This document shows, one piece after another, positions 10,640-20,941 of a stretch of DNA of 64,000 nucleotides (the first letter of the stretch is position 1; every line of letters starts with the position of its first letter). Source of the stretch: Cellulosimicrobium cellulans (lineage in GTDB: Bacteria; Actinomycetota; Actinomycetes; Actinomycetales; Cellulomonadaceae); assembly GCF_006539945.1 (NCBI RefSeq), contig NZ_BJNZ01000020.1:1-64000 (forward strand), given 5' to 3'. Position numbers and translations under genes: made by a program. A model generated the notes under the pieces. It saw nothing but the letters and a program-made list of their open reading frames with translations. It was not told where the DNA came from and ran no database searches.

Positions 10640-11839
10640 TCACCGGCGGTCCAGGATCTCGTGCGCGCGGGCGCGGGCCCAGGCCTCTGCGTCCGCCACG
10701 TGGTCCAACGTCACGGCGTCCGCGGGGGTTCCGTCGTGCGCCGCGAGGACGCGCTCGACCGTCGTCACGATGTCACCGAAACCTGCGCGTCCGCTGAGGA
10801 ACGCCGCGACGGCCTCCTCGTTGGCCGCGTTGTACACGGCCGGGTGGGTCGCGCTCGCCGCGACGGCCGCGCGCGCGAGGTTCACGGCCGGGAACGCGGC
10901 GTCGTCGAGCGGCTCGAACGTCCACGACGTCGCGGCCGTCCAGTCGCACGGCGGGGTCACCGGGTCGAGCCGGTCAGGCCATGACAGGCCCAGCGCGATG
11001 GGCAGGCGCATGTCCGGGGGCGACGCCTGCGCGATCGTCGAGCCGTCGACGAACTCGACCATCGAGTGCACCACCGACTGCGGGTGCACGACGACGGTGA
11101 TGTCGTCGGCGGGGACGTCGAACAGCAGGTGCGCCTCGATGAGCTCGAGGCCCTTGTTCATGAGGCTCGCGGAGTTCACGGTCACGACCGGCCCCATGGC
11201 CCAGGTGGGGTGCGCGAGCGCCTGCTCGACCGTCGCGGCCTTGACCGCGTCGGCCTCCCAGCCGCGGAACGGCCCGCCCGACGCGGTGAGGATCAGGCGC
11301 CGCACCTCGGCGCGCGTCCCCGAGCGCAGGCACTGCGCGATCGCCGAGTGCTCGGAGTCCACGGGGACGATCTGGTCGGCGTGCTGCTGCGCCGCGCGCA
11401 CCAGGGCGCCTCCGGCGACGAGCGACTCCTTGTTCGCGAGCGCGAGCGTGGACCCCGCGCGCAGCGCGGCGAGCGTCGGGCCGAGGCCGACCGAGCCGGT
11501 GACGCCGTTGAGGACGACGTCGCTCCCCCGCCCGGCGAGCTCGGCCGCCGCGTCGGGTCCGGCGAGCACCTCGGGGAGGTCCCCACGTCCGGCGAAGGCC
11601 TGCGCCAGCGCCTCGCCCAGGGCCGTCGCGCGCGACGCGTCGGCGACGCCGACCGCATGCACGCTCAGCGCCGCAGCCTGCCGCGCGAGCAGCTCCACGT
11701 CTCCCCCGCCCGCCGACAGCGCCTCGACCCGGAACCTCTCGGGGTGGGCCAGGACGACGTCGATCGCCTGCGTGCCGATCGACCCGGTCGAGCCGAGGAT
11801 CGTCACGGTGCGGGGGGCGCGTGCGGGACTGTCGACCAT
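10640..11839 (-). CDS. dxr: 1-deoxy-D-xylulose 5-phosphate reductoisomerase
   Basis: This 399-aa enzyme catalyses the first committed step of the MEP pathway, DXP to MEP using NADPH. The N-terminal Rossmann motif [16 protein letters not shown], the substrate motifs [11 protein letters not shown] and [13 protein letters not shown], and the C-terminal helical domain are all present. I chose the ATG at 11839, which gives a GGAAGG ribosome-binding site 9 nt away. The ATG at 11848 directly abuts that motif. It is first in a dxr-rseP pair. Confidence 0.96.
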   Translation of the reverse strand: MVDSPARAPRTVTILGSTGSIGTQAIDVVLAHPERFRVEALSAGGGDVELLARQAAALSVHAVGVADASRATALGEALAQAFAGRGDLPEVLAGPDAAAELAGRGSDVVLNGVTGSVGLGPTLAALRAGSTLALANKESLVAGGALVRAAQQHADQIVPVDSEHSAIAQCLRSGTRAEVRRLILTASGGPFRGWEADAVKAATVEQALAHPTWAMGPVVTVNSASLMNKGLELIEAHLLFDVPADDITVVVHPQSVVHSMVEFVDGSTIAQASPPDMRLPIALGLSWPDRLDPVTPPCDWTAATSWTFEPLDDAAFPAVNLARAAVAASATHPAVYNAANEEAVAAFLSGRAGFGDIVTTVERVLAAHDGTPADAVTLDHVADAEAWARARAHEILDRR

Positions 11840-11897
11840 GGCTCCCATCCTTCCAGGCCGCGGACGGTGCGCGGGCACCGAGGCGGTCGTGGCCCGG

Positions 11898-12662
11898 TCA
11901 GCGCGGAGCGGTCCACTCGAGCGTGTACCGGAAGAAGAGCCGACGGCGGACGCGCGCGCCGGGCAGGAGAATCCGGGCCGCGCGCACGACCTCGTCGACC
12001 GAGTGCCCCGGGTCCCGCACGGGCATGCCGGGAGCGTCCGGCCCGGGGTCGCCGGGCCGGGCTCGGCGGGGGTGCTTCACGAGGCCCACGAGCGGGTTGA
12101 GCAACGCGGACGCTCCGTCGACGGCGAGGTCGCGTGCCGACGCTGTGCGCGCGAGGCCGACGACGAGCAGCCGGCCACCCGGGGCGAGGAGATCCCGAGC
12201 GTGCCGGAGGGCCTCGTCGAGGTCCAGGTGGTGCAGCACCGCGACCATCGTCACCGCGTCGTAGCCCCCGCGTGCGGGCGCGCCGAGGCCCCCCGGGTGT
12301 CCCGGTGGGCGACCGGGCTCGGCGGGCGAGCGGACGTCGGCAGGAGAGCGGACGTCGTCGAACGTCAGCCGCCGCACGGTCACGGCGGGATCTGCGACGC
12401 GGCGCGCGACGGCTTGGGCGACCATGCCGGCGTCGGCGTCGATGCCATGGACCTCGGCGACCCGCCGGCGCAGCCGGCCGAGCAGCACGCCGGCCCCGCA
12501 GCCCACGTCGAGCACGACCCGGGCGCCGCGCGGCACCCGGCGCACGACCCAGCCGTGGAAGTGCTCGTTGTGGTTCCAGGGATGACGGCTGTTGACCGCC
12601 TCCAGCCACGACGTCGCACGCCCGACCAGCGGGTTGGCCGACGTCCGAGGGTCGAGGCTCAC
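11898..12662 (-). CDS. Class I SAM-dependent methyltransferase
   Basis: The 254-aa protein has SAM-binding motif I ([14 protein letters not shown]), an acidic motif II ([11 protein letters not shown]), and a later [30 protein letters not shown] region typical of UbiE/small-molecule methyltransferases. Around residue 108 a short duplication gives repeated DVRSPA units encoded by near-identical DNA. It follows the DivIVA-domain gene by 25 bp and starts with GTG. The substrate is unknown. Confidence 0.87.
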   Translation of the reverse strand: MSLDPRTSANPLVGRATSWLEAVNSRHPWNHNEHFHGWVVRRVPRGARVVLDVGCGAGVLLGRLRRRVAEVHGIDADAGMVAQAVARRVADPAVTVRRLTFDDVRSPADVRSPAEPGRPPGHPGGLGAPARGGYDAVTMVAVLHHLDLDEALRHARDLLAPGGRLLVVGLARTASARDLAVDGASALLNPLVGLVKHPRRARPGDPGPDAPGMPVRDPGHSVDEVVRAARILLPGARVRRRLFFRYTLEWTAPR

Positions 12663-12687
12663 GCGCGCGAGGACGAGCGGGGCGTGA

Positions 12688-13239
12688 TCACTCGACGCCG
12701 AGCAGGACCTCGATGGCGCGGGCGAAGAACGCGTCGACCGGCCCCTCCGCGTAGCCGTCGCGACCGCGTGCGCGGCCGAACGTCGCGGAGCGGATCTCCG
12801 CCGCGGTGATCGGCACCTGCCGGTCGAAGTAGGCGACGAGCCGGTCGCACAGGTCGTCCACGTCGTCGACGTCGTACGCGGGCTTGCCGCGCTCCGCGAG
12901 CGCGAACTTCTCGCCGTCCGGACGGCCCAGGCGGCCGTAGAGCGACCGGGCGCGCTCCGCGAGCGCGTTCATCCAGGCCTGCTGGCCGTGCGCGGCCACG
13001 TACTCCGCCCGCTGGCGCGCGATGAACGCACCCTCGAGACGGTCCAGCGCCGCGTCCACCTCGTGCGTGTCGTACCCACCGCGGACAAGGTCGAAGACCG
13101 ACGCCTGGATCTCGGTGCTGGTCAGCCGGTCCGACACCCGGCCCTCGTACACGTCGCGCGCGTGCTCGAAGAAGTCGTCGACCTCCTCGGGGTCGTACCC
13201 GTTCCGGGTCTTGCCGACCGTGGTGAACAGCGAACTCAC
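12688..13239 (-). CDS. DivIVA domain-containing protein
   Basis: A 183-aa protein with two copies of the short DivI1A-type motif. One is near the N-terminus ([24 protein letters not shown]) and one is central ([21 protein letters not shown]). A third, weaker copy is at the C-terminus ([20 protein letters not shown]). Such proteins are thought to relate to polar growth or septum proteins in actinobacteria, but no role is proven. The GTG start overlaps the rlmN stop by four bases (GTGA), and GAGGAGG precedes it, so it is translationally coupled to rlmN. Confidence 0.88.
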   Translation of the reverse strand: MSSLFTTVGKTRNGYDPEEVDDFFEHARDVYEGRVSDRLTSTEIQASVFDLVRGGYDTHEVDAALDRLEGAFIARQRAEYVAAHGQQAWMNALAERARSLYGRLGRPDGEKFALAERGKPAYDVDDVDDLCDRLVAYFDRQVPITAAEIRSATFGRARGRDGYAEGPVDAFFARAIEVLLGVE

Positions 13240-14381
13240 TCGTCCTCCTCTGCAGCGAGCTGCCCGCAGGCGCCGTCGATGTCGCTGCCGCGGGTGTCAC
13301 GGATCGTCGTCGGGATCCCGTGCCCGCGCAATCGTGCCACGAACTCCGCCTCGACGGCAGGGTCGCTGGCCGTCCAGATCGAGCCCGGCGTCGGGTTGAG
13401 CGGGATCGGGTTGACGTGCACCCAGCCGCGGCCGCGGGCGTTGAGCTTCTCGCCGAGCAGGTCCGCGCGCCACGCGTGGTCGTTCATGTCCTTGATGAGC
13501 GCGTACTCGATGCTCACGCGGCGACCCGTGACCTCGAAGTAGTGCCGCGCCGCGTCGAGCGTCTCGTCGACGCTCCACCGCGTGTTGATCGGCACGAGCT
13601 CGCTGCGCAGGTCGTCGTCCGGAGCGTGCAGCGACAGCGCGAGCGTCACCGGGATCCCCTCGTCGGCGAGCTTGCGCATCGCCGGGACCAGCCCGACCGT
13701 CGAGACCGTGATGTTGCGCGCCGACATGCCGAGACCGTCCGGGGCCGGCGCGACGAGGCGGCGCACGGTGCCCATGACGGCCTTGTAGTTGGCGAGCGGC
13801 TCGCCCATGCCCATGAACACGAGGTTGTTGAGCCGGGTCGCGCCGCCGGGGATCTCCCCGTCCGCGAGCGAGCGGGCCGCGGAGCGCACCTGCTCGACGA
13901 TCTCCGCGACAGAGAGGTTGCGCGTGAGGCCGAGCTGCCCGGTCGCGCAGAACGGGCACGCCATGCCGCAGCCCGCCTGGCTCGACACGCACAGCGTCGA
14001 ACGCTGCGGGTAGCGCATGAGGACCGACTCCACCTTGGCGCCGTCGAAGAGGTGCCACAGCGTCTTGACGGTCGTGCCGCCGTCCGCCTCCATACGACGT
14101 GCGGCGGTGAGCAGCGGCGGGAAGAGCGCCTCGGTGAGGACGTCGCGGGTCGCCTTCGGCAGGTCCGTCATCGCCTCGGGGTCGCGCGTGAGGTGCGCGT
14201 AGTAGTGCGTCGCGAGCTGCTTGGCCCGGAACGGCTTCTCCCCCAGCTCGACGACGACGTCGCGCACCTCCTCGGGGGCGAGGTCGGCGAAGTGACGCGG
14301 CGGCTTGCCGCGCCTGGGCGCGGTCATGACGAGCGGGAGCGGCTTCGACTCCGCGGAGGGGCGGACGGAACGGACGGTCAT
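13236..14381 (-). CDS. rlmN: 23S rRNA (adenine2503-C2)-methyltransferase, radical SAM enzyme
   Basis: The 381-aa protein carries the radical SAM cluster motif [14 protein letters not shown]. The GMGEPLANY region, STVGLVPAM, and a C-terminal [15 protein letters not shown] with the catalytic Cys are also present. RlmN methylates A2503 of 23S rRNA and A37 of some tRNAs. The ATG at 14381 has no clear ribosome-binding site, and a TTG at 14393 is possible. It lies 70 bp downstream of cdsA and overlaps the DivIVA-domain gene. Confidence 0.96.
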   Translation of the reverse strand: MTVRSVRPSAESKPLPLVMTAPRRGKPPRHFADLAPEEVRDVVVELGEKPFRAKQLATHYYAHLTRDPEAMTDLPKATRDVLTEALFPPLLTAARRMEADGGTTVKTLWHLFDGAKVESVLMRYPQRSTLCVSSQAGCGMACPFCATGQLGLTRNLSVAEIVEQVRSAARSLADGEIPGGATRLNNLVFMGMGEPLANYKAVMGTVRRLVAPAPDGLGMSARNITVSTVGLVPAMRKLADEGIPVTLALSLHAPDDDLRSELVPINTRWSVDETLDAARHYFEVTGRRVSIEYALIKDMNDHAWRADLLGEKLNARGRGWVHVNPIPLNPTPGSIWTASDPAVEAEFVARLRGHGIPTTIRDTRGSDIDGACGQLAAEEDE

Positions 14382-14451
14382 GAGGAGGTCCAAGCGTGGG
14401 GGGTCGTGCGGACGGGTCGCACCGCGGTGCGGGCGGGTCGTCGGACGGCTG

Positions 14452-15309
14452 TCAGACGGCGAGCGCGAGGAGCACGTACACGAACGGGGCGGTGAGGAGC
14501 ATGGAGTCGAGCCGGTCCAGGATGCCTCCGTGACCGGGCAGGAGCGACCCCATGTCCTTCAATTCTAGGTCGCGCTTGATCATCGACTCGGCGAGGTCGC
14601 CGATCGTGGCGGTGAGCGGGGCGAGGACGCCGAGCGCGACACCCAGGAGAGGGCTCGCACCGAGGCCCACCACGGCCCCGACCACGCCGACCGCCGTCGC
14701 GAGCACGAACGAGCCCGCCAGTCCCTCCCAGGACTTCTTGGGGCTCACCGAGGGAGCCAGCGGATGGCGCCCGAACAGGACGCCGGCGACGTACCCGCCG
14801 ACGTCGTTCGCGACGGCGAGCAGGATGAAGATCAGGACCCGGACGCGCCCGTCGGGCGCCGCGAGCATGAGCATGACGAACCCCGCCATGAACGGCAGGT
14901 ACGCCGCCGCGAACGTCGCCGCCGCGGCGTCGCGCACCGCCGCGGTCCCCGACCCGTCGATGACCCGCCACACGACGGCGCCCGCGACCGTGAGCATGAA
15001 GGAGACGAGCAGCGCCTCCGGGCCCGAGTAGAACGAGGACACGAGGATGCCCACCGTGCCCACGAGGAGCGGGAGGAGCGGGAGGTGCAGCTCGCGGCGC
15101 TTGAACGCCTGGGCGAGCTCCCACAGCGCGGCGCCGACCGCCACGGTCGCGAGCAGCACGAAGAACTCGGGCCGGAAGGCGAGGCTCGCCGCGACGAGCG
15201 CGAGCAGGCCGAGGCCCACCGCGATCGCCACGGGGAGGTTGCGGCCCGCCTTGGGGGCGCGCGCCGCGGAGGTGCTGTCGCCGGCGGCCGTCGAGGGAGT
15301 GTCGGTCAT
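14452..15309 (-). CDS. cdsA: Phosphatidate cytidylyltransferase (CDP-diglyceride synthase)
   Basis: A 285-aa polytopic membrane enzyme that makes CDP-diacylglycerol from phosphatidic acid and CTP, the precursor of membrane phospholipids. The C-terminal family signature [13 protein letters not shown]...[14 protein letters not shown] is complete. About eight hydrophobic segments precede it. The first ~25 residues are a Thr/Ala/Ser-rich cytoplasmic tail. It follows frr by 32 bp in the usual pyrH-frr-cdsA order. Confidence 0.96.
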   Translation of the reverse strand: MTDTPSTAAGDSTSAARAPKAGRNLPVAIAVGLGLLALVAASLAFRPEFFVLLATVAVGAALWELAQAFKRRELHLPLLPLLVGTVGILVSSFYSGPEALLVSFMLTVAGAVVWRVIDGSGTAAVRDAAAATFAAAYLPFMAGFVMLMLAAPDGRVRVLIFILLAVANDVGGYVAGVLFGRHPLAPSVSPKKSWEGLAGSFVLATAVGVVGAVVGLGASPLLGVALGVLAPLTATIGDLAESMIKRDLELKDMGSLLPGHGGILDRLDSMLLTAPFVYVLLALAV

Positions 15310-15341
15310 CGGTGCGTGGAGGAGCTCGCCGGACGAGGTGC

Positions 15342-15899
15342 TCAGACCTCGAGCAGCTCGCTCTCCTTGCCCGCGAGCAGCACGTCGACCTGGTCCACGT
15401 GCGCCTTGGTGAGGGACTCGAGCTCCTTCTCGGCGCGCCCGACCTCGTCCTCGCCGGCCTCGCCGTCACGCGCGATACGGTCCAGCTCCTCCTTGGCGCG
15501 ACGGCGCACGTTGCGGATCGAGACGCGCGAGTCCTCGGCCTTCGACTTCGCGAGCTTCACGAAGTCACGGCGACGCTCCTCCGTGAGGGCGGGCAGCACG
15601 ACGCGGATGACGTTGCCGTCGTTCGAGGGGTTCACGCCGAGGTCGGAGTCGCGCAGCGCCTTCTCCACCGCGGTCATCGAGCTCTTGTCGAACGGCGAGA
15701 CGAGGATCGTGCGCGCCTCGGTCACCGTGAACGACGCGAGCTGCTGCAACGGCGTCGGGGCGCCGTAGTAGTCGATCGTGATCTTGTTGAACATCGCGGC
15801 GTTCGCACGGCCCGTGCGGATCGCGGCGAAGTCCTCCTTGGCCACCTCGACGGCCTTGTCCATCTTCTCCTCGGCCTCGAGGAGGGTCTCGTCGATCAC
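15342..15899 (-). CDS. frr: Ribosome recycling factor
   Basis: A 185-aa protein with the canonical RRF length. It splits post-termination ribosomes together with EF-G. The sequences [51 protein letters not shown] and [14 protein letters not shown] are typical. The GTG start has AGGAG 8 nt upstream. It lies downstream of pyrH with a 75-bp gap. Confidence 0.97.
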   Translation of the reverse strand: MIDETLLEAEEKMDKAVEVAKEDFAAIRTGRANAAMFNKITIDYYGAPTPLQQLASFTVTEARTILVSPFDKSSMTAVEKALRDSDLGVNPSNDGNVIRVVLPALTEERRRDFVKLAKSKAEDSRVSIRNVRRRAKEELDRIARDGEAGEDEVGRAEKELESLTKAHVDQVDVLLAGKESELLEV

Positions 15900-15974
15900 C
15901 AGTGCTCCTTCGTCGTTCGTCGTGGGTCGGTCCGTGCGGTCGCGGCCGGGGTCACCGGCCTCGGTGCACCGATG

Positions 15975-16730
15975 TCAGTCGGTCGTGACCAGTGTGCCAA
16001 TATTCTCGCCGACCAGGGCACGCGTGACGTTCCCCGGCTCGCCCATGCCGAAGACGCGCATGCGCACGTCGTTGTCGCGGCACAGGCTCAGCGCCGTCGC
16101 GTCCATGACACCGAGGTCGTTGACGAGCGCGTCGGTGTACGTGAGGTGGTCGAGCTTCGTCGCCGACGGGTCCTTGCGCGGGTCGGCGGTGTAGACGCCG
16201 TCCACGCCGTTCTTGCCCATGAGGACCTCCTGGCAGTGCGTCTCGAGGGCGCGCTGCACGGAGACCGTGTCGGTGGAGAAGTAGGGCATGCCGGCGCCGG
16301 CGCCGAAGATGACGACGCGGCCCTTCTCGAGGTGGCGGATGGCCCGCAGCGGGATGTACGGCTCGGCGACCTGGCCCATGGTGATGGCGGTCTGCACGCG
16401 CGTCTTCACCCCCGCCTGCTCGAGGAAGTCCTGGAGGGCGAGGCAGTTCATCACGGTGCCGAGCATGCCCATGTAGTCGGCGCGCGCGCGGTCCAGACCG
16501 CGCTGCGAGAGCTCGGCGCCGCGGAAGAAGTTCCCGCCGCCGACGACGATGGCGACCTGCACGCCCTGCGCGACCGCGTCCGCGATCTCCTGGGCGACGC
16601 GCTGGACGACGTCGGGCGCCAGACCGATCTGCCCGCCGCCGAACGTCTCGCCCGACAGCTTGAGGAGCACCCGCCGGTGCTCGGTCCCCTCGCGGGGCGC
16701 GGTCTGCTCGCCTGCCGTCACTGTCGACAC
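15975..16730 (-). CDS. pyrH: Uridylate kinase
   Basis: A 251-aa enzyme that phosphorylates UMP to UDP. The amino-acid-kinase fold is shown by [44 protein letters not shown] and the terminal [17 protein letters not shown]. The GTG at 16730 gives the expected length, with a few extra residues before the fold. AAGGA is only 3-4 nt away, so the next in-frame GTG (16721) could also serve. It is separated from tsf by a strong hairpin, so it may have its own promoter. Confidence 0.96.
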   Translation of the reverse strand: MSTVTAGEQTAPREGTEHRRVLLKLSGETFGGGQIGLAPDVVQRVAQEIADAVAQGVQVAIVVGGGNFFRGAELSQRGLDRARADYMGMLGTVMNCLALQDFLEQAGVKTRVQTAITMGQVAEPYIPLRAIRHLEKGRVVIFGAGAGMPYFSTDTVSVQRALETHCQEVLMGKNGVDGVYTADPRKDPSATKLDHLTYTDALVNDLGVMDATALSLCRDNDVRMRVFGMGEPGNVTRALVGENIGTLVTTD

Positions 16731-16838
16731 CTGTCCTTCGTCCTGGCCCGGTGGGGGCGGGGTGGTCCTGCTCCGCCGTCGTCCCACCCGATGGTGCGGC
16801 ACGACGCCGGTCGTCGCGCGCCCGGGGCCGGGTGCGCG

Positions 16839-16883
16839 GTCGGCCCGGTCCCACCGCCTCGCGGGCGACGGGACCGGGCCGAC
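16839..16883 (-). terminator. Hairpin downstream of tsf
   Basis: A perfect 14-bp GC stem (GTCGGCCCGGTCCC / GGGACCGGGCCGAC) with a 17-nt loop begins 8 nt after the tsf stop. It has no U-tract. It probably terminates or attenuates the rpsB-tsf transcript before pyrH. Confidence 0.6.
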
Positions 16884-16890
16884 GGGGGCG

Positions 16891-17730
16891 TCAGGCGCCG
16901 ACGCGGTACCGCACGAACTCGGTGATGGAGCCACCGGCCTCGGAGACGACCTGGCCGACCGTCTTCTTGGGGTCCTTCGCGAGCGGCTGGTCGACGAGGA
17001 CGACGTCCTTGAAGAAGCCGTTCAGGCGACCCTCGATGATCTTCGGCAGCGCGGCCTCGGGCTTGCCCTCGTTGCGCGAGGTCTCCTCGGCGATGCGGCG
17101 CTCGTTCTCGACCGTCTCGGCCGGGACCTCGTCGCGCGACAGGTACGTCGGGGACATCGCGGCGACGTGCTGCGCGACGTCCTTCGCGACGGCCTCGCCC
17201 GCGGCGTCCGTGGCGACGACGACGCCGATCGACGGCGGCAGGTCGCGCGCGGTGCGGTGCAGGTACGCCGTGACGCGCTCGCCCGCGACGCGGGTCACGC
17301 GGCGCAGGACGATCTTCTCGCCGAGCGTCGCGGCCTGGTTGTCGATGACCTGCTGGACGGTCTCGCCGTCCGCGTCGGCCGCGAGCGCCGCGTCGGCGTC
17401 ACGCGCGCCGGACTCGGCGGCAGCCTTGAGGACGCGGTCCGCGAGGGAGATGAACGTGTCGTTCTTGGCGACGAAGTCCGTCTCGGAGTTGAGCTCGATG
17501 AGCGTCGCGACCTGGCCACCCTCGGTGTCGCGGATGTCGACGGCGATGAGGCCCTCGGAGGTCGAGCGGCCCTCGCGCTTGGCGACGCCCTTCAGACCCT
17601 TGACGCGGATGATCTCGAGCGCCTTCTCCGCGTCGCCGTCCGCCTCGTCGAGAGCCTTCTTGACGTCGAGCATGCCGGCGCCGGTGCGCTCGCGCAGGGC
17701 CTTGATGTCAGCGGCGGTGTAGTTCGCCAT
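16891..17730 (-). CDS. tsf: Translation elongation factor Ts
   Basis: This 279-aa protein is the nucleotide exchange factor for EF-Tu. It begins [27 protein letters not shown], the diagnostic N-terminal domain with the TDFV motif ([15 protein letters not shown]) further on, and ends with the family's helical C-terminus. The ATG at 17730 follows a GAGG motif. It pairs with rpsB, 132 bp upstream. Confidence 0.97.
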   Translation of the reverse strand: MANYTAADIKALRERTGAGMLDVKKALDEADGDAEKALEIIRVKGLKGVAKREGRSTSEGLIAVDIRDTEGGQVATLIELNSETDFVAKNDTFISLADRVLKAAAESGARDADAALAADADGETVQQVIDNQAATLGEKIVLRRVTRVAGERVTAYLHRTARDLPPSIGVVVATDAAGEAVAKDVAQHVAAMSPTYLSRDEVPAETVENERRIAEETSRNEGKPEAALPKIIEGRLNGFFKDVVLVDQPLAKDPKKTVGQVVSEAGGSITEFVRYRVGA

Positions 17731-17823
17731 GATGGTTCCTCACTCGTGGTTCGTCACGGGTTCTTCGTCACGTGGACGTGCTGGTGGCACCTCGTGCGGT
17801 GCCTGTGCGACGGTGGCACGGCT

Positions 17824-17857
17824 CGGGGTGCGCGGCGGTCGCCCGCCGCGCACCCCG
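17824..17857 (-). terminator. Hairpin downstream of rpsB
   Basis: A perfect 15-bp stem (CGGGGTGCGCGGCGG / CCGCCGCGCACCCCG) with a 4-nt loop lies 5 nt after the rpsB stop. There is no U-tract. It could reduce readthrough into tsf or protect the rpsB mRNA 3' end. Confidence 0.6.
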
Positions 17858-17862
17858 GGTCG

Positions 17863-18846
17863 TCACTTGGTCTCGTCGGCCTCGGCGTCCGCGACCACGG
17901 CCTCCGCGTCGGCGACGACGGCAGCCTCGGCGGCGGCCTCCTCGACGACCTCGGCGGTGGCGTCGCCCGGCTCCTCGGCGGCGACCTCGGCAGCAGCCTC
18001 GGCCACACCCTCGGCCGCAGCGGCCTCGACGTTCGCCTCGGCGGCCTTCTCGTCGGCCTCGAGCTGCTTCTCGGCACCGGCGAGGAGCTCACGCTCCCAC
18101 TCGGCGAGCGGCTCGGCCTCGGCGCCCGCCTCGGCCTCGGCACCCGAGCGGCCGGAGTGGCGCTGGAGCAGACCCTCCGCGGCAGCGTCCGCGATCACGC
18201 GGGTGAGCAGCGTCACCGAGCGGATGGCGTCGTCGTTGCCCGGGATCTTGTAGTCCACGACGTCGGGGTCGCAGTTGGTGTCGAGGATCGCGACGATCGG
18301 GATGTTGAGCTTGCGCGCCTCGTCGACCGCGAGGTGCTCCTTGTTCGTGTCGACGATCCACACGGCGGAGGGGACCTTCGCCATGTCGCGGATGCCGCCG
18401 AGCGTGCGGGCGAGCTTGTCCTTCTCGCGACGCAGGACGAGGAGCTCCTTCTTGGTCAGGCCGGAGCCCGCGACGTCGTCGAAGTCGATCTCCTCGAGCT
18501 CCTTGAGGCGCTGGAGACGCTTGTGCACCGTGGTGAAGTTGGTGAGCATGCCGCCGAGCCAGCGGTGGTTCACGTAGGGCATGCCGACGCGCGCGGCCTG
18601 CTCGGCCACGGGCTCCTGGGCCTGCTTCTTGGTGCCGACGAACAGGATGGAGCCGCCGTGCGCGACGGTCTCCTTGACGAACTCGTACGCGCGGTCGATG
18701 TACGACAGCGACTGCTGGAGGTCGACGATGTAGATGCCGTTGCGCTCGGTGAAGATGAAACGCTTCATCTTCGGGTTCCAACGGCGGGTCTGGTGCCCGA
18801 AGTGGACACCGCTCTCGAGGAGCTGGCGCATGGTCACGACGGCCAT
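17863..18846 (-). CDS. rpsB: 30S ribosomal protein S2
   Basis: A 327-aa S2 with the canonical N-terminus ([22 protein letters not shown]) and the motifs [21 protein letters not shown], and [25 protein letters not shown]. The last ~95 residues, after the S2 core, are an Ala/Glu-rich acidic tail, much longer than the usual S2 end. The ATG at 18846 has AAAGGACG at good spacing. A candidate promoter lies about 315 nt upstream, leaving a long leader. Confidence 0.96.
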   Translation of the reverse strand: MAVVTMRQLLESGVHFGHQTRRWNPKMKRFIFTERNGIYIVDLQQSLSYIDRAYEFVKETVAHGGSILFVGTKKQAQEPVAEQAARVGMPYVNHRWLGGMLTNFTTVHKRLQRLKELEEIDFDDVAGSGLTKKELLVLRREKDKLARTLGGIRDMAKVPSAVWIVDTNKEHLAVDEARKLNIPIVAILDTNCDPDVVDYKIPGNDDAIRSVTLLTRVIADAAAEGLLQRHSGRSGAEAEAGAEAEPLAEWERELLAGAEKQLEADEKAAEANVEAAAAEGVAEAAAEVAAEEPGDATAEVVEEAAAEAAVVADAEAVVADAEADETK

Positions 18847-19279
18847 GACACGTCCTTTCGCCGTGCGGCCCGGGATCCACCCGGTGCGCGCACGCTTCTG
18901 GCGGCCCCTCCCGGAGGACGGACCGCGGTGCGGTTGTCGGTGACGACCCTGGTGGTCGCACCCCTGGCGCCACCCGTGCCGACGCCTGCGACGCACCGTT
19001 CGAGCAGGTGCGGGCAGGACCGACGTCGGACGCGGCCCCGCCCGGACCGGCAGAGCCGGGAGGACGGGCGAGGACGTGACGCGCGAAGTCGACCGGCTCC
19101 GTCCTCGGCCGAGGTGGTCACCTCGGGCCGGGCACGGCGAACGCGCCGGTCGCAGCGGCAAGTCTACCCGACCGCAGGGCCGACCACAGTCGCCGGTCCG
19201 GGTCGCCGCCAGGGCCCGTCGTCCACAGGCCGCAAGCCCCGGCTGCCCGACGCAGGCCCGCGTCGGGCACGCTGGCGCG
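18847..19279. other. Divergent intergenic region between rpsB and the M23 gene
   Basis: This 433-bp gap holds the rpsB leader and promoter on the minus strand and presumably the M23 gene promoter on the plus strand. I see no convincing gene in it. A long untranslated leader upstream of rpsB might bind S2 for autoregulation, as in other bacteria, but I cannot identify a known leader structure. Confidence 0.5.
19161..19166 (-). promoter_or_regulatory. Candidate -10 box for rpsB-tsf
   Basis: TAGACT on the minus strand, about 315 nt upstream of rpsB. It is a good TANNNT match in the rpsB-M23 gap. The -35 region is weak. Confidence 0.33.
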
Positions 19280-19855
19280 ATGGCTCACGACCGTGCCCCT
19301 GCGACGACCCGACCGCGTGCGGTCGCCCTCGTGCTGTCCGCGCTCCTGCTCGTCCTCCCCCCTGCCGCGTCCGCCACGACGGACGGGAGTGGTGAGGTCA
19401 CCTCGGCCGCGTCCCCCGGCTGGGTGCCGCCGCTCGACCGCACGCTCGAGGCGCTCGGCGTGCTCGCGCCGTTCGACCCGCCGCTGCAGGACTGGCTGCC
19501 CGGTCATCGGGGCGTCGACCTCGCCGCTGCCGCCGGGGAGCCCGTCCTGGCCCCGGCGCCGGGGGTCGTCACGTTCACCGGTCCCGTCGCGGGGCGCGAC
19601 GTGGTCGTCGTCACGCACGACGACGGCCTGCGCACGTCGCTCGAGCCGGTCACCGGCTCGGCACCTCGAGGAACGCGCGTCGCCGCGGGCGACGTCGTCG
19701 GGACCGTGCAGGGCTCCGACGGCGAGCCCGTCGCGAGCCACTGCGCGGCCACCTGCGTGCACTGGGGCGTGCGGCGGGGCCAGCGTTACGTCGACCCGCT
19801 CGCGCTGCTCGGCGAGCGTCCCCCGATCGTGCTGCTCCCGCTCGGGGAGCCGTGA
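19280..19855 (+). CDS. Secreted M23-type peptidase-like protein
   Basis: A 191-aa precursor with a signal peptide (hydrophobic [18 protein letters not shown], cleavage near residue 35). It has a compact LytM/M23 domain: [47 protein letters not shown] and a C-terminal CVHWGVRRG. The HxxxD metal motif is present (HRGVD). The usual final HxH reads CVH here, so the first His is replaced by Cys, a variant also seen in other actinobacterial homologues. It may cut or bind peptidoglycan. The gene is convergent with xerC, 22 bp apart. Confidence 0.88.
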   Translation: MAHDRAPATTRPRAVALVLSALLLVLPPAASATTDGSGEVTSAASPGWVPPLDRTLEALGVLAPFDPPLQDWLPGHRGVDLAAAAGEPVLAPAPGVVTFTGPVAGRDVVVVTHDDGLRTSLEPVTGSAPRGTRVAAGDVVGTVQGSDGEPVASHCAATCVHWGVRRGQRYVDPLALLGERPPIVLLPLGEP

Positions 19856-19877
19856 CCGGACGACGGCGGCCCGGGGC

Positions 19878-20849
19878 TCAGGCGCGCGGGAAGGCCTGCT
19901 CGAACGAGCTGCGCAGCCGCTCGGCCGTCACGTGGGTGTAGCGCTGCGTCGTCGCGAGCGACGAGTGCCCGAGGATCTCCTGCACGCTGCGCAGGTCGGA
20001 CCCGCCGGCGAGGAGGTGCGTCGCGGCGCTGTGCCGCAGGTCGTGCGGGGCGACGTCGTCGACCCCGGCGGCGAGCGCGAGGCGGTGCACGACGTCGCGC
20101 ACCTGCCGCTGCCCCCACCGACCGCCGCGGTCCCCGACGAGGAGGGCCGCGCCCGACCGCTCCGTGACGAGCGCCGGCCGCCCCGTGTCCAGCCAGCGGG
20201 TCACGGCCCGGGCCGCCGGGACGCCGAACGGCACGACCCGCTCCTTGTCCCCCTTGCCGAGCACCCGGACGACCCGCTGCGACAGGTCCACGTCGTCCAC
20301 GTCGATCCCCGCGAGCTCCCCCACCCGGATCCCGGCCCCGTACAACAGCTCGGCGGCGGCCCACTCGCGCAGCCGGGCCGGCTCGCCCTCGCCCGCCGCC
20401 TCCCGGGCGGCGTCGAGGAGCCGTCCCGCGGCGTCGGCCGTGAGCACGGTCGGCAGGGTGCGCGGGACGCGCGGGCTCGCGAGGCGTGCGGCGGGGTCCG
20501 CCGTGACGCGTCCGGTCCGGCGCGCCCAGTCGAAGAACGCCCGTGCGGCGGCGCCGCGCCGCGCGAGCGTCGCCCGGGCGAGCCCGCGCTCCGACTGCTC
20601 CGTCAGCCAAGCACGCAGGGCCGCGAGGTCGACGTCCTGCGGCGACGTCGCGCCGTGCCGGGCGGCATGGCCCAGCAGCGCCTCGACGTCGCCCGTGTAC
20701 GCGCGCACCGTGTGCGCGGACGAGCCCTGCGCGACCTCGAGATAGGTCCCGAAGTCCGCGAGCGCCGCGTCGAGCGCCGGCGGCAGGGCGTCGGGCCGGC
20801 CTTCGTCCGGTGCGTCGGCGGCTGCGTCAGGACGGGTCGGGCGGGTCAT
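19878..20849 (-). CDS. xerC: Tyrosine recombinase XerC/XerD type
   Basis: A 323-aa site-specific recombinase, probably acting at chromosome dif sites. An N-terminal SAM-like core-binding domain (AHTVRAYTGDVEALL) precedes the catalytic domain. The catalytic residues are in GAGIRVGEL (Arg), VLGKGDKERVVP (Lys), HDLRHSAATHLL (His-x-x-Arg), and LGHSSLATTQRYTHV (His, nucleophile Tyr). Length and dprA context fit XerC rather than a phage integrase. The ATG at 20849 follows AGGGG. It is the last gene after dprA on this strand. Confidence 0.95.
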   Translation of the reverse strand: MTRPTRPDAAADAPDEGRPDALPPALDAALADFGTYLEVAQGSSAHTVRAYTGDVEALLGHAARHGATSPQDVDLAALRAWLTEQSERGLARATLARRGAAARAFFDWARRTGRVTADPAARLASPRVPRTLPTVLTADAAGRLLDAAREAAGEGEPARLREWAAAELLYGAGIRVGELAGIDVDDVDLSQRVVRVLGKGDKERVVPFGVPAARAVTRWLDTGRPALVTERSGAALLVGDRGGRWGQRQVRDVVHRLALAAGVDDVAPHDLRHSAATHLLAGGSDLRSVQEILGHSSLATTQRYTHVTAERLRSSFEQAFPRA

Positions 20850-20941
20850 CCCCTCAGTCTCGCGCGCGGTACCGCAGGACTGCCGGAGGCGCTCCGGCCC
20901 GTCCCCCCTGCCCGCCGCCGTGACGCACCTGGCCGGCCTCC

